Below, one piece after another: positions 16,515 to 24,764 of a stretch of 64,000 nt of DNA. Made by a program: the position numbers and the translations under genes. Source of the DNA: Sphingomicrobium sp. (GTDB lineage Bacteria; Pseudomonadota; Alphaproteobacteria; Sphingomonadales; Sphingomonadaceae); the NCBI GenBank assembly GCA_036563485.1, contig DATCMI010000001.1, positions 890,938 through 954,937 on the forward strand, written 5' to 3'. Below the pieces are notes generated by a model that saw nothing but the letters and a program-made list of their open reading frames with translations, was not told the origin of the DNA and did not search any database. Position 1 is the first letter of the stretch. Every line of letters begins with the position of its first letter.

Positions 16515-17704
16515 ACGCGCCAAGCCGCATCAACGCGCGCCTGAACGTGCGCGACCAGTTCCCCGGGATCGGGGACTGGCATTATCTCGACAGCGCCGCG
16601 ACCGCGCAGAAGCCGCAGGCGGTGATCGACGCCATCGCGCAGGCCTATGGACCCGATTACGCGACCGTCCACCGCGGGGTGTACCAGCGCTCGTCCGACA
16701 TGACCGGCCGCTATGAAGCCGCGCGCGCCGCCGCAGCGTCGCTGATCGGCGGAAAGCCGGAAGAGCTGGTCTTCACTCGCGGTGCGACCGAGGCAATCAA
16801 CCTGGTCGCCCAGTGCCTTCCGAAGAACGGCCGGACCCGGGTGCTCCTCTCGCAGCTCGAGCATCACAGCAACATCGTCCCGTGGCAGCTCGCCGGCTTC
16901 GAAGTGGACGTCGTGCCGCTGACCGCGGACGGGCAGATCGACCTCGACGCCGCGGAAGCGATGCTGACCGAAGAACATTCTATTGTAGGATTCGCCCACG
17001 TATCCAACGTCTTGGGTTCGATCCTCGACGCTCGCCGAGCGGCGGAGATCGCCCATTCCAAGGGCGCGCTGCTGTTGCTCGACGGCTGTCAGGCGGTGCC
17101 CCGATTGGCCGTGAACATCGCGTCCCTGGGCGCGGACTTTTACGCCTTCTCCGGGCACAAGCTTTACGGCCCCACCGGCATCGGCTGCCTTTGGGGGCGG
17201 GCCGAGCTCCTGGCGCAAATGGCGCCCTGGCAGGGCGGCGGGGCGATGATCGAAAAGGTCACATTCGAAGGCTCGACCTACCTCGACGGACCCGCGCGGT
17301 TCGAAGCCGGAACGCCGCACATCGTCGGTGCGATCGGCCTGCACGCAGCCATCGACTGGGCGAGCCATCTCGGGTTCGACGCCATCCATGCCCATGAATC
17401 GGCGCTCGTGTCGGAATGCCGCGCGGCGCTTTCGGCCATGGGCGGCGTGACGCTCTACGGTCCCGAGGACAGCGCCGGAATTGTCAGCTTCAACGTCGAT
17501 GGCGTGCATCCGCACGACACCGCCACCATATTGGACGATGCGGGCGTCGCGGTCCGCGCCGGCCACCATTGCGCCCAGCCTTTGATGCGGGTGCTCGGCG
17601 TCGAGGCGACCGCTCGGGCGAGCTTCGCCGCGCATAGCGACGAGAGCGACATCGAGGCGCTCGTGCGCGGCATCGAGCAAGTAAAACGGATTTTCGCCAG
17701 GTGA
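16511..17704 (+). CDS. sufS: Cysteine desulfurase SufS
   Basis: PLP enzyme that takes sulfur from cysteine as a persulfide for cluster assembly. The 397-residue, group II protein has HYLDSAATAQKP at the N-terminus, the PLP lysine in SGHKLYGPTG (Lys217) and the catalytic cysteine in RAGHHCAQPLM (Cys354). GATEAINLVAQ and LEHHSNIVPWQ are also typical. No sufE is seen in the operon. ATG overlaps the sufD stop by four bases. Confidence 0.97.
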   Translation: MNAPSRINARLNVRDQFPGIGDWHYLDSAATAQKPQAVIDAIAQAYGPDYATVHRGVYQRSSDMTGRYEAARAAAASLIGGKPEELVFTRGATEAINLVAQCLPKNGRTRVLLSQLEHHSNIVPWQLAGFEVDVVPLTADGQIDLDAAEAMLTEEHSIVGFAHVSNVLGSILDARRAAEIAHSKGALLLLDGCQAVPRLAVNIASLGADFYAFSGHKLYGPTGIGCLWGRAELLAQMAPWQGGGAMIEKVTFEGSTYLDGPARFEAGTPHIVGAIGLHAAIDWASHLGFDAIHAHESALVSECRAALSAMGGVTLYGPEDSAGIVSFNVDGVHPHDTATILDDAGVAVRAGHHCAQPLMRVLGVEATARASFAAHSDESDIEALVRGIEQVKRIFAR

Positions 17705-17711
17705 TTTCGAG

Positions 17712-18170
17712 ATGAGTGAGGAACGGAAGATCGAAATTGTCGAAACCGACAAAGCCGACACACCTCCCCGGGCCCGCGTGTCGCCGGAGTTTGAGCGCAA
17801 GCGCGACTATCTCGCCGGCTTCCTCGCCGGCGAGACCGAGACTCAGCCTGCGGGCGAGATCCCGAACGAAGAGCTGCGCGACGCGGTCATCGAGGTGATG
17901 AAGTCGATCTATGATCCCGAGATCCCGGTCGACATCTACGAGCTCGGCCTGATCTACGACGTCGCGATCAGCGAGGATGGCGACGCGACAATCACGATGA
18001 CGCTCACCACGCCGCATTGCCCCGTCGCCGAATCGCTGCCGCAGGAAGTCGAGCTACGAGCGCTTGCCGTACCGGGCATCCGCGACGCGGTCGTGAACCT
18101 CGTCTGGGATCCGCCTTGGGACCCGTCGAAGATGAGTGACGAGGCGCGGCTCGAATTGGGAATGCTGTGA
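17712..18170 (+). CDS. sufT: SUF-associated DUF59/MIP18 protein (SufT-like)
   Basis: A 152-residue protein whose C-terminal two thirds is the DUF59 domain: DAVIEVMKSIYDPEIPVDIY, GLIYDVAISEDGDATITM, LTTPHCPVAESLP and VNLVWDPPWDPSKMSDEARL. This family assists Fe-S maturation; the cysteine in TPHCP is the conserved residue. The first 50 residues are charged and probably flexible. It lies seven bases after sufS and overlaps sufA by one base. Confidence 0.93.
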   Translation: MSEERKIEIVETDKADTPPRARVSPEFERKRDYLAGFLAGETETQPAGEIPNEELRDAVIEVMKSIYDPEIPVDIYELGLIYDVAISEDGDATITMTLTTPHCPVAESLPQEVELRALAVPGIRDAVVNLVWDPPWDPSKMSDEARLELGML

Positions 18171-18529
18171 TGACGACCGAAGTGAAGACCCGCGCTCGTC
18201 CGGCCGCGATCAACCTCACCGCGGCGGCGCAAGCGCGCATATCCGACCTCATGGCCCGCGCACCCGAAGGCGCCATCGGGGTCAAGCTGTCGACCCCACG
18301 CCGCGGCTGCTCGGGCCTCGCCTATTCGGTCGACTATGTGACCGAAGAGCAGAAGTTCGACGAAAAGATCGAAACGCCCGGCGGCACATTCTACGTCGAC
18401 GGCGCCTCGGTCCTTTACCTGATCGGCTCGACCATGGACTGGCGCGAGGACGATTTCACCGCCGGCTTCGTGTTCGACAATCCGAACGCCAAGGGCGCTT
18501 GCGGCTGCGGCGAAAGCTTCACCGTCTAG
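18170..18529 (+). CDS. sufA: A-type Fe-S carrier protein
   Basis: Receives clusters from the SufBCD scaffold and passes them to apoproteins. The 119-residue HesB/IscA-fold protein has the three cluster cysteines in RRGCSGLAYSVDY and GACGCGESF. The ATG at 18170 overlaps the sufT stop (TGATG) and is preferred over the GTG one codon earlier. The N-terminal MTTEVKTRARPAAINLT extension is typical for alphaproteobacterial members. It is the last recognisable suf gene. Confidence 0.94.
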   Translation: MTTEVKTRARPAAINLTAAAQARISDLMARAPEGAIGVKLSTPRRGCSGLAYSVDYVTEEQKFDEKIETPGGTFYVDGASVLYLIGSTMDWREDDFTAGFVFDNPNAKGACGCGESFTV

Positions 18530-18567
18530 TCCTTGAGTGCTATTCTCCGCGCCACAGGAGGTAGGCC

Positions 18568-18840
18568 ATGCGTATCGCTGCAATGCTCTTGGCAAGCGCA
18601 CTCATCAGCGGCTCTGCCGTGGCGGAGCCCAGAAGCGCGCCGCCGCTCTCGAAAAGTCCTGAGTGTAAGAAGACGACCAGCTACCTAGCCGAACAGACGG
18701 GCAGCTATCGCGGGCAGCGCATTCAGCCGAAGAAGCTGACGGAGCTTCCGCCGCCAACCGCCTACATGGCCGTTCATCGCAAGATCGACGGCTGCGAAGC
18801 GCCGCTGACGATGGTCGATTACCGCAGCCCGCGCCGATGA
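18568..18840 (+). CDS. Small exported protein of unknown function
   Basis: A 90-residue protein with a signal peptide (MRIAAMLLASALISGSAVAEP) and a strong AGGAGG Shine-Dalgarno ahead of ATG 18568. The mature part has two cysteines (SPECKKTT and DGCEAPLT) that could form one disulfide, and is basic (YRGQRIQPKKLTEL). No family is recognised. It lies 38 bp after sufA and may be transcribed with it. A hairpin follows that also serves the convergent subtilase. Confidence 0.68.
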   Translation: MRIAAMLLASALISGSAVAEPRSAPPLSKSPECKKTTSYLAEQTGSYRGQRIQPKKLTELPPPTAYMAVHRKIDGCEAPLTMVDYRSPRR

Positions 18841-18875
18841 AAAGCAGGCGCCGGAGCCGAAGCTCCGACGCCTGA
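18841..18875 (-). terminator. Rho-independent terminator for the subtilase gene
   Basis: A strong hairpin: CAGGCG and CGGAGC pair with GCTCCG and CGCCTG around a CGAA loop, with one mismatch (18846-18875). On the minus strand the stem is followed by CTTTT, giving the U-tract expected for the gene ending at 18898. On the plus strand the following bases are CCCTCT, so it is a poor terminator in that direction. Confidence 0.7.
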
Positions 18876-18897
18876 CCCTCTCCCCAACTTTGAGCGG

Positions 18898-21174
18898 CTA
18901 GAAACCGAGCGTGAAGCGGATCGCCGCGCCGACATCGTCGGGCGACTTTGCGATGTGACCCGGATCGCGGCGGTAGAAGAGGTTGCCGCCGACCCAGCCC
19001 TTGCCGCCGAACATCGCCGAGCCGTAGCTGATCTCACCGTCAAGCTCGCGCCCTGTCGGCCGCAAGGACATATGGGACCGCGAGTTGGTCACCGCGCCCG
19101 TCGTATAATCGTAAGCGGTTGGCAGCAGCATCGAGAAGCCGCCTTGCTCGACACGCAGCGGCTGGGCGATGCGCAGGCCGAGCTTGTCATTGCTGCCAAG
19201 CACGCCGGCCTTGGTCAGGTCGAGGCCATAGGCGCCGCTCTGGAACTTGCCGGCCGCAAAGCTGGTCCACCCGCGCCGCGCGGTCAGCCCTGCGCTCCAG
19301 CCACTGCCGAAGTCGCGGCGCGCTTCGGCGTCGATGAAGGTCGAGCTCGCACCACCGCCGCCGAGCACCTCGCTCATGCGCCCGCCGAGCAGCGACTGCT
19401 TCTCGTCGAGCCGGCTCATGCCGAGCTGCAGCCAATTACTGCCGAAGTGCCGGTCCAGCGCAACGCTGCTCCAGCGGTACGGCGAACCGGTCGCGCTGGT
19501 CGTGATCTCTTGCCAGACGTTGCCGCTCTCCGAGGACAATGTCAGCCCGGTGCCGCCGAACTCGCGGCGCAGTGCCACGCTGCCGTTGCGCCTCGCCGCG
19601 AAGCCAGGATTAGCCGCAACATCGCTGGCAATCAGGAACGCGCCCGCGGACGCACCGGACAGGCGCCGCTCCATCGCCTTCGCACCCTCGGCGAAGCCGA
19701 AGGCAATCGCGGTCCGCTTGTCGAGCCGAGCGACGGCGGAGCCGGCCATCAGCCGCGACTTGCGCGCGTCGTCCGGACCGATCCGCATCCGTTCGAGCCC
19801 GAAGCCCTGCGCAAGGTCGTGCCGCTCGCGGACCGTCATCGCAATGCTTAGCGGACCGGCGCGGCCGGCCGCGGTCTTCACGTCGTTCTGCAGCGACCGG
19901 CTGAGTGGACGGTCGACCTGCGCGCGGCGCAGCGTTGCCGCCAGGTCGAGCGCGTAAGCGCGGTCGTAGCCGTCGAGGATAATCGCACCCATGCCTTGGC
20001 TCGACGCAGCGTCGCCGGCCGCGCTCGGCAGGTCGCCGTTGCTGCCCGTCACCGGCGTCTGGGTGCCCGCAAGGCTCGTGGTACCGATCGGCTGCATCGC
20101 CTTGGTGATGTTCAAGGCGCCATGCCCATAGACGTCGTCGACGCCGGCCGCGCCGAGGTCGGTGCCGCTATTGAGCAGGATCGATACGATCTGCTTGCCG
20201 CTGAGGTTCGGGAACGCCTGCGCGAGCAATGCGGCCGCGCCGCTGATCGTCGGCGCGGAGAAGCTGGTTCCCGACCACAGATATTGCTTGCCCGTCTCAT
20301 CGGGCGCCCGATTGTCGACGCCGAGCGCCGTCAGGTAATAGGCCGAGCCGGTCCCGGCCCGATTCGAAAAGCTTGCGATCGCCTTCGCGCTGTCGGTGGC
20401 GCCGGCGATAATCACCGAGCCGGGGAATTTCGTCGCTGGAGACAGCGCGAACGGATCCGGATTCGCGATGCCGTCGTTGCCCGCCGAGATCACGAGGACG
20501 ATGCCCGCGTTCACTGCGCGCTGCATTGCGCCAAGAAGCTGCGAGTCGGGCGCCGACCCGCCGAGCGACATGTTGATCACCTTCGCACCAGCCACGCGAG
20601 CGGCATCGATCCCGACGGCGATGGCGTCGTCGTAAAATTGGCAACCATCTTCGGTAGGGCAGGTACCAGGGTCGTCGGCCCGCTGGCTGACGATCGTCGC
20701 ATCAAATGCGACGCCCATGGTGTTCGATCCGTTGCGCGCAGCAGCGATCACGGCGCTCACTGCGGTCCCGTGGCCTCCCTCGTCGCTAACGCCTCGGCCC
20801 CCGCCTGCGGCATCGCCGCTGCTGGGGTCGATCCGACCCGCGAACTCGGGAAGGGCCGGGTTGATGCCGCTGTCGATGACACCGACTTTTACACCCTTGC
20901 CGGTCGCGCCCGCATTGTACGCGGTGATAGCACCGGCGAGCACCGAGTAGGTCGACGATTGGTACTCGCCCGTATTGTAGTTGACGCTGGTCGGCGTGGG
21001 CGTGGGCGTCGGTGTGGGGGTTGGAGTCGGCGTCGGTGTCGGCGTCGGGGTGGGGGACGGAGTCGGCGTCGAGCTGATGGGCGCGGGACCCCCGCCGCCG
21101 GCACCGCCGCACGCGCTCACGCTGAAGCCCAACACGACCGCCGTTGCAGTCGACACCAGGAGCCGTTTCGTCAT
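18898..21174 (-). CDS. Subtilisin-family (S8) autotransporter-like lipoprotein protease
   Basis: A 758-residue secreted serine protease. The ATG at 21174 has GGAGG eight bases upstream; a TTG two codons earlier is less likely. In order: signal with lipobox GFSVSAC (Cys22), a Thr-Pro repeat linker (about residues 36-62), and the S8 domain with Asp in VGVIDSGIN (near 101), His in GGHGTAVSAVI (near 135), and Ser in SGTSFSAPTISGA (near 304). A C-terminal region of about 350 residues has alternating beta-strand pattern ending AAIRFTLGF, the aromatic-terminated signature of an outer-membrane barrel. The layout (lipobox, subtilase, barrel) is that of the Neisseria NalP type, so surface display or release of the protease is inferred. 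Confidence 0.9.
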   Translation of the reverse strand: MTKRLLVSTATAVVLGFSVSACGGAGGGGPAPISSTPTPSPTPTPTPTPTPTPTPTPTPTPTSVNYNTGEYQSSTYSVLAGAITAYNAGATGKGVKVGVIDSGINPALPEFAGRIDPSSGDAAGGGRGVSDEGGHGTAVSAVIAAARNGSNTMGVAFDATIVSQRADDPGTCPTEDGCQFYDDAIAVGIDAARVAGAKVINMSLGGSAPDSQLLGAMQRAVNAGIVLVISAGNDGIANPDPFALSPATKFPGSVIIAGATDSAKAIASFSNRAGTGSAYYLTALGVDNRAPDETGKQYLWSGTSFSAPTISGAAALLAQAFPNLSGKQIVSILLNSGTDLGAAGVDDVYGHGALNITKAMQPIGTTSLAGTQTPVTGSNGDLPSAAGDAASSQGMGAIILDGYDRAYALDLAATLRRAQVDRPLSRSLQNDVKTAAGRAGPLSIAMTVRERHDLAQGFGLERMRIGPDDARKSRLMAGSAVARLDKRTAIAFGFAEGAKAMERRLSGASAGAFLIASDVAANPGFAARRNGSVALRREFGGTGLTLSSESGNVWQEITTSATGSPYRWSSVALDRHFGSNWLQLGMSRLDEKQSLLGGRMSEVLGGGGASSTFIDAEARRDFGSGWSAGLTARRGWTSFAAGKFQSGAYGLDLTKAGVLGSNDKLGLRIAQPLRVEQGGFSMLLPTAYDYTTGAVTNSRSHMSLRPTGRELDGEISYGSAMFGGKGWVGGNLFYRRDPGHIAKSPDDVGAAIRFTLGF
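20990..21070 (-). repeat. Low-complexity Thr-Pro codon repeat
   Basis: About 80 bases of degenerate six-base repeats (GTCGGC/GTGGGC on the plus strand) encode the Thr-Pro linker of the subtilase. Third-position variation shows that the peptide, not the DNA, is conserved. Slippage here could change linker length, in steps of two residues without breaking the frame. Confidence 0.8.
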
Positions 21175-21288
21175 CCCCAAAACCTCCGCTCAAGCCGTTG
21201 AAAACGCACGGCTTCCCGCCGCAGCTTATGGTTATTCAATCCTTTCAGTTTGCTTAAGCCGTTGAGTTCTCTAGGGCTCGCCCCGGCC

Positions 21289-21960
21289 ATGGACCCGCGC
21301 TTCGCCCACATCCGGGACTGGATTTTCGACCTTGATAATTGCCTGTATCCAGCCAATTGCCGGCTCTTCGATCTCATCGACGAACGCATGACAGCCTACA
21401 TCCAGCGCCTTCTCGGCGTCGACCCGGTCGAGGCGCGGCGGGTGCAGAAGATGCATTTCCACGGATCCGGCACAACACTCGCAGGGCTGATGAAGCATCA
21501 TGATGTGGACCCCCATCATTTTATGGGCGACGTCCACGACATCCCGCTCGACCGCGTCGCCCGTGACGACCGCCTGATCGGCGCAATCGCGAGGCTCCCC
21601 GGCCGCAAGTTCATCCACACCAACGGCAATGCCGATTATGCGTGGAAGGTGCTCGACCGGCTCGGCATCGCCGCGGAGATCGACCATCTGCACGACATCT
21701 TCGCCGCCGATCTTACGCCGAAGCCGGAGGTGCACGGCTATCGCAAACTGCTCGACCAGTTCGGCATCGACCCGCGCTCCGCGGTGATGGTCGAGGACAT
21801 GGTCCGCAACCTTGCGCCGGCCAAGCAACTCGGCATGACGACCGTGTGGGTCGACAACGGCTCGGAACGCGGCTCTCACGGCTATGACGACAGCATCGTC
21901 GACCTGCGCGTGACCGACACCGGCGAATGGCTGGGATCAATTCTGGGGGACGAAGAATGA
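21289..21960 (+). CDS. HAD-family pyrimidine 5'-nucleotidase-like hydrolase
   Basis: A 223-residue HAD phosphatase of the SDT1/pyrimidine 5'-nucleotidase type. Motif I is [11 protein letters not shown], motif [15 protein letters not shown], motif [13 protein letters not shown] and motif [12 protein letters not shown]. Relatives dephosphorylate nucleoside monophosphates; the substrate is inferred. ATG 21289 ([11 protein letters not shown]) is chosen because the upstream in-frame ATG at 21250 has no ribosome-binding site and adds residues not typical of the family. It overlaps dapD by four bases. Confidence 0.88.
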   Translation: MDPRFAHIRDWIFDLDNCLYPANCRLFDLIDERMTAYIQRLLGVDPVEARRVQKMHFHGSGTTLAGLMKHHDVDPHHFMGDVHDIPLDRVARDDRLIGAIARLPGRKFIHTNGNADYAWKVLDRLGIAAEIDHLHDIFAADLTPKPEVHGYRKLLDQFGIDPRSAVMVEDMVRNLAPAKQLGMTTVWVDNGSERGSHGYDDSIVDLRVTDTGEWLGSILGDEE

Positions 21961-22781
21961 CTGACGAGCTGCAGCCGGTGATCGACCGGGCGTGGGACGA
22001 GCGGGATCAGGTCGGCCCGCAAACAAGCGGAGAGATCCGCAAGGCAGTCGGCCGCGCCCTAGCAGCCCTGGATAGTGGCGAGCTGCGCATCGCCGAGCAG
22101 CAGGACGGCGGCTGGACGGTCCACCAGTGGCTGAAGAAAGCCGTGCTGCTGTCGTTCCGCCTCAACCCGATGGAGGCAATCTCCGGCGCTCCGGGCGGCG
22201 CCCACTGGTGGGACAAGGTGCCGTCGAAGTTCGCCGGCTGGGGCGAAAAAGAGTTCACGGCTGCCGCGTTCCGCGCCGTCCCGGGCGCAATCGTCCGCCG
22301 CGGCGCTTATGTCGCGCCCGGCGCCGTGCTAATGCCCAGCTTCGTCAATATCGGCGCTTATGTCGGCGAAGGGACGATGGTCGATACCTGGGCGACGGTC
22401 GGTAGCTGCGCGCAGATTGGCCGCAACGTCCACATTTCCGGCGGCGCCGGCATCGGCGGCGTCCTCGAGCCGCTCCAGGCCGGGCCTGTGATCATCGAGG
22501 ATGATTGCTTCATCGGCGCCCGTTCGGAAGTCGCCGAAGGCGTTATCGTCGAACGCGGTTCGGTCCTGTCGATGGGCGTGTTCCTCGGCGCCTCGACCAA
22601 GATCGTTGATCGAGCCACCGGCGAGGTCCACTACGGCCGCGTGCCGGCTTATTCGGTTGTGGTCCCCGGAAGCATGCCGGGGAAGGATGGGGGCCCGAGC
22701 CTTGCCTGCGCGGTCATCGTCAAGCGTGTCGACGAGCGCACGCGATCGAAAACCAGCATCAATGAGCTGCTGCGGGACTAA
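21957..22781 (+). CDS. dapD: Tetrahydrodipicolinate N-succinyltransferase
   Basis: Catalyses the succinyl-CoA-dependent step of lysine/diaminopimelate synthesis in the cytoplasm. The 274-residue protein has the N-terminal helical domain, [19 protein letters not shown], the active-site loop [13 protein letters not shown], and the left-handed beta-helix hexapeptides around [18 protein letters not shown] and [16 protein letters not shown]. The C-terminus [19 protein letters not shown] is diagnostic. It functions as a trimer. The length is the family norm. Confidence 0.98.
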   Translation: MTDELQPVIDRAWDERDQVGPQTSGEIRKAVGRALAALDSGELRIAEQQDGGWTVHQWLKKAVLLSFRLNPMEAISGAPGGAHWWDKVPSKFAGWGEKEFTAAAFRAVPGAIVRRGAYVAPGAVLMPSFVNIGAYVGEGTMVDTWATVGSCAQIGRNVHISGGAGIGGVLEPLQAGPVIIEDDCFIGARSEVAEGVIVERGSVLSMGVFLGASTKIVDRATGEVHYGRVPAYSVVVPGSMPGKDGGPSLACAVIVKRVDERTRSKTSINELLRD

Positions 22782-22853
22782 TAAGCACGCCTTATCGGCA
22801 GGCGCCGAGCATTTGTTGGCGCAGGCAACAGCAGCAGCCTAGCTCAATGGGCC

Positions 22854-23861
22854 ATGAAGCCCGTCGATCCGAAATCCTTTGAACGCAACCGGGCGGACGC
22901 TGGGACTGCGCTCGGCGCCGATAAAGCGCCGATGATCCGCACTCAGATGAACGGCCGCGACTGGCTCATCCTCTTGGCTCTGGCGTTCATTTGGGGCGGC
23001 TCCTTCTTCTTCATCGGCGTCGCCGTTCGCGAGGTGCAGCCGCTGACCTTCGTCTGGACTCGGGTGACGGTCGCCGCCGCGGCCCTGTGGTTCTACTTAT
23101 GGGCGTCCGGTCAGTCGCCGCGGGTACCGCGGGCCGCGATCGCACCGTTCGCGTTGCTCTCGGTCCTCAACAACATCGTGCCCTTCGCGCTTTATGCCTG
23201 GGCGCAGCAGACGATCCCGAGCGGCCTCGCCTCCATCCTCAACGCGACGACGCCGATCTGGGGCGTTCTCGTCGCCCACATGCTGACCCGCGACGAGCCG
23301 CTGACCGGCCGCAAGCTCAGCGGCGTCATCCTCGGCTTTGCGGGCGTCGCGGTGATGATCGGCCCGGCTTTCCTCCACAAGCTGGACGGCGCCGGGCTGG
23401 CGATGCTCGGCTGCCTCGTCGCGACCCTTTGCTACGCTTTCGCCGGCGTCTGGGCGCGCCGCTTCCGGGCGATGGGCGTGACACCGACGCAGGTAGCGAC
23501 CGGCCAGCTTACCATGTCCGCAATCGTCATGCTCCCTGTTGCGCTCGTCGTCGAACATCCATGGGCCGCCGCCACGCCTTCGCTCGGCGCGGTGGGTGCG
23601 ATCCTCGCCATCGCTCTGCTTTCGACCGCGATCGGATACATCCTCTACTTCCGGCTGATCGACACGGCGGGCGCGACCAATGCGCTGCTCGTTACCTTGC
23701 TGGTGCCGCCGATGGCGATCGTCCTGGGCGCGGCCTTCCTCAGTGAAGTGCTGGCGCCGCGCGACTTCGCCGGCATGGCGCTGATCGCGCTCGGCCTGGC
23801 AGCCATCGACGGACGGCTGCTCCGACTCCTGGCTAGCCGCCGGCCTCGGCCAGCAGCTTAG
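22854..23861 (+). CDS. EamA/DMT-family transporter
   Basis: An inner-membrane protein of up to 335 residues with ten predicted helices in two EamA repeats. Landmarks are LALAFIWGGSFFFIGVAVRE, LALNATTPIWGVL-like SILNATTPIWGVLVAHML and LLVPPMAIVLGAAFLSEVL in the second repeat. Members export small metabolites such as amino acids or nucleosides; the substrate is unknown here. The ATG at 22854 gives a 26-residue charged extension; ATG 22932 (MIRTQMNGRDWL) is an equally good start. Its 3' end overlaps the convergent TlpA gene by 29 bp. Confidence 0.88.
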   Translation: MKPVDPKSFERNRADAGTALGADKAPMIRTQMNGRDWLILLALAFIWGGSFFFIGVAVREVQPLTFVWTRVTVAAAALWFYLWASGQSPRVPRAAIAPFALLSVLNNIVPFALYAWAQQTIPSGLASILNATTPIWGVLVAHMLTRDEPLTGRKLSGVILGFAGVAVMIGPAFLHKLDGAGLAMLGCLVATLCYAFAGVWARRFRAMGVTPTQVATGQLTMSAIVMLPVALVVEHPWAAATPSLGAVGAILAIALLSTAIGYILYFRLIDTAGATNALLVTLLVPPMAIVLGAAFLSEVLAPRDFAGMALIALGLAAIDGRLLRLLASRRPRPAA

Positions 23862-24384
23862 CGGCTTCGGGCCCCGTCCAGTTGAGGTCGCCGACGTAGC
23901 GCCAGACCTCCTTGCCCCCCGCATCGTAGAGGATGGACGTCGGCAGGACTTGCGCCTGGAGCGCGCCGGACAGCGCCATCTTCGGATCCTGATAGGCACC
24001 GAGGTTCGAGATCTTGTGGCTGTCGAGGAATGCTTCGACCGACGCATGCGGCCCCGTGTCCTGGCTGATCGCGAGGACGTTCAGCTTGCCCTGCCTCTCG
24101 CGCGCTAGCCGGTCGAGCGTCGGCAGCTCCTTGACGCAGGGCGCGCACCAGCTCGCCCATAAGTTCACCAGCGTCGGCTTGCCGGCAAACTCTGCAAAGC
24201 TCGTTACCTCGCCTTCCGAATCGTTGAACGGCGTCGTCGGCGCGGCACTTCCCTTGTGGCTTCGGTCGACGCCCTTGACCGACTCAGCGGTCGCCGCTGC
24301 CTCCTCTTCGGCTGCTTGATTGTCGGCAGGATTTCCGCATGCGCCGAGCGCCAGGATTGCAAAGCCGATCGTCAATATCCGCAT
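23833..24384 (-). CDS. TlpA-like thioredoxin-fold lipoprotein
   Basis: A 183-residue envelope-anchored disulfide reductase. The signal peptide ends in the lipobox ALGAC (Cys16), followed by an acidic Ala-rich spacer. The thioredoxin fold has active site WCAPC (Cys80, Cys83) in LVNLWASWCAPCVKELP and the cis-Pro segment VLPTSILYD. Such proteins keep periplasmic cysteines reduced, for example in cytochrome maturation; the specific client is unknown. It is divergent from the small lipoprotein at 24431. Confidence 0.92.
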   Translation of the reverse strand: MRILTIGFAILALGACGNPADNQAAEEEAAATAESVKGVDRSHKGSAAPTTPFNDSEGEVTSFAEFAGKPTLVNLWASWCAPCVKELPTLDRLARERQGKLNVLAISQDTGPHASVEAFLDSHKISNLGAYQDPKMALSGALQAQVLPTSILYDAGGKEVWRYVGDLNWTGPEAAKLLAEAGG

Positions 24385-24430
24385 GCCGGCGCCGCTAGCC
24401 TAAGCGCGCCCGAGCGGCTAGTCGGCAGGC

Positions 24431-24760
24431 ATGATCGCGCCGCGCATCCTTGGCCTCGCCGCCGTTCTGCTCGTGTCGGCATGCGGGCGCGTTGCCGATC
24501 TCGAGCCGGCGCCGGGGCAGCCGCTGCCGGTCAAGCCGCTGATGGCGCGAACCACGCCGACGCCGGAGGAACTGCTCGAAATCCCGACCTACGCCCGCGC
24601 CGATCGCGTTGACGAGCTGATGAAGCGCTCCGAACCGCGTCAGCAGGATCCGTTTAACCTACCGCCGCCGACCGGCGGTACGGTTCCCGGCGTCCCCGCC
24701 GGTTCCGACCCGCAGCCGGTGGACACCACCACCACCGGTCCAGTCCCGCCCGGAGCATAG
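24431..24760 (+). CDS. Small proline-rich lipoprotein
   Basis: A 109-residue protein with a lipoprotein signal MIAPRILGLAAVLLVSAC (lipobox cysteine at residue 18) and a mature part rich in Pro, Thr and Asp. It contains a conserved-looking segment, PTPEELLEIPTYARADRVDE, and a disordered tail. It resembles the small lipoprotein that sits between argH and lysA in many alphaproteobacteria, but here it is followed four bases later by galU. Function unknown. Confidence 0.72.
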   Translation: MIAPRILGLAAVLLVSACGRVADLEPAPGQPLPVKPLMARTTPTPEELLEIPTYARADRVDELMKRSEPRQQDPFNLPPPTGGTVPGVPAGSDPQPVDTTTTGPVPPGA

Positions 24761-24764
24761 ACCC

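Noticed and set aside
22782-22853. Terminator between dapD and the EamA gene
   Set aside because: Only a 5-bp GCGCC/GGCGC stem with a long loop and no T-tract.
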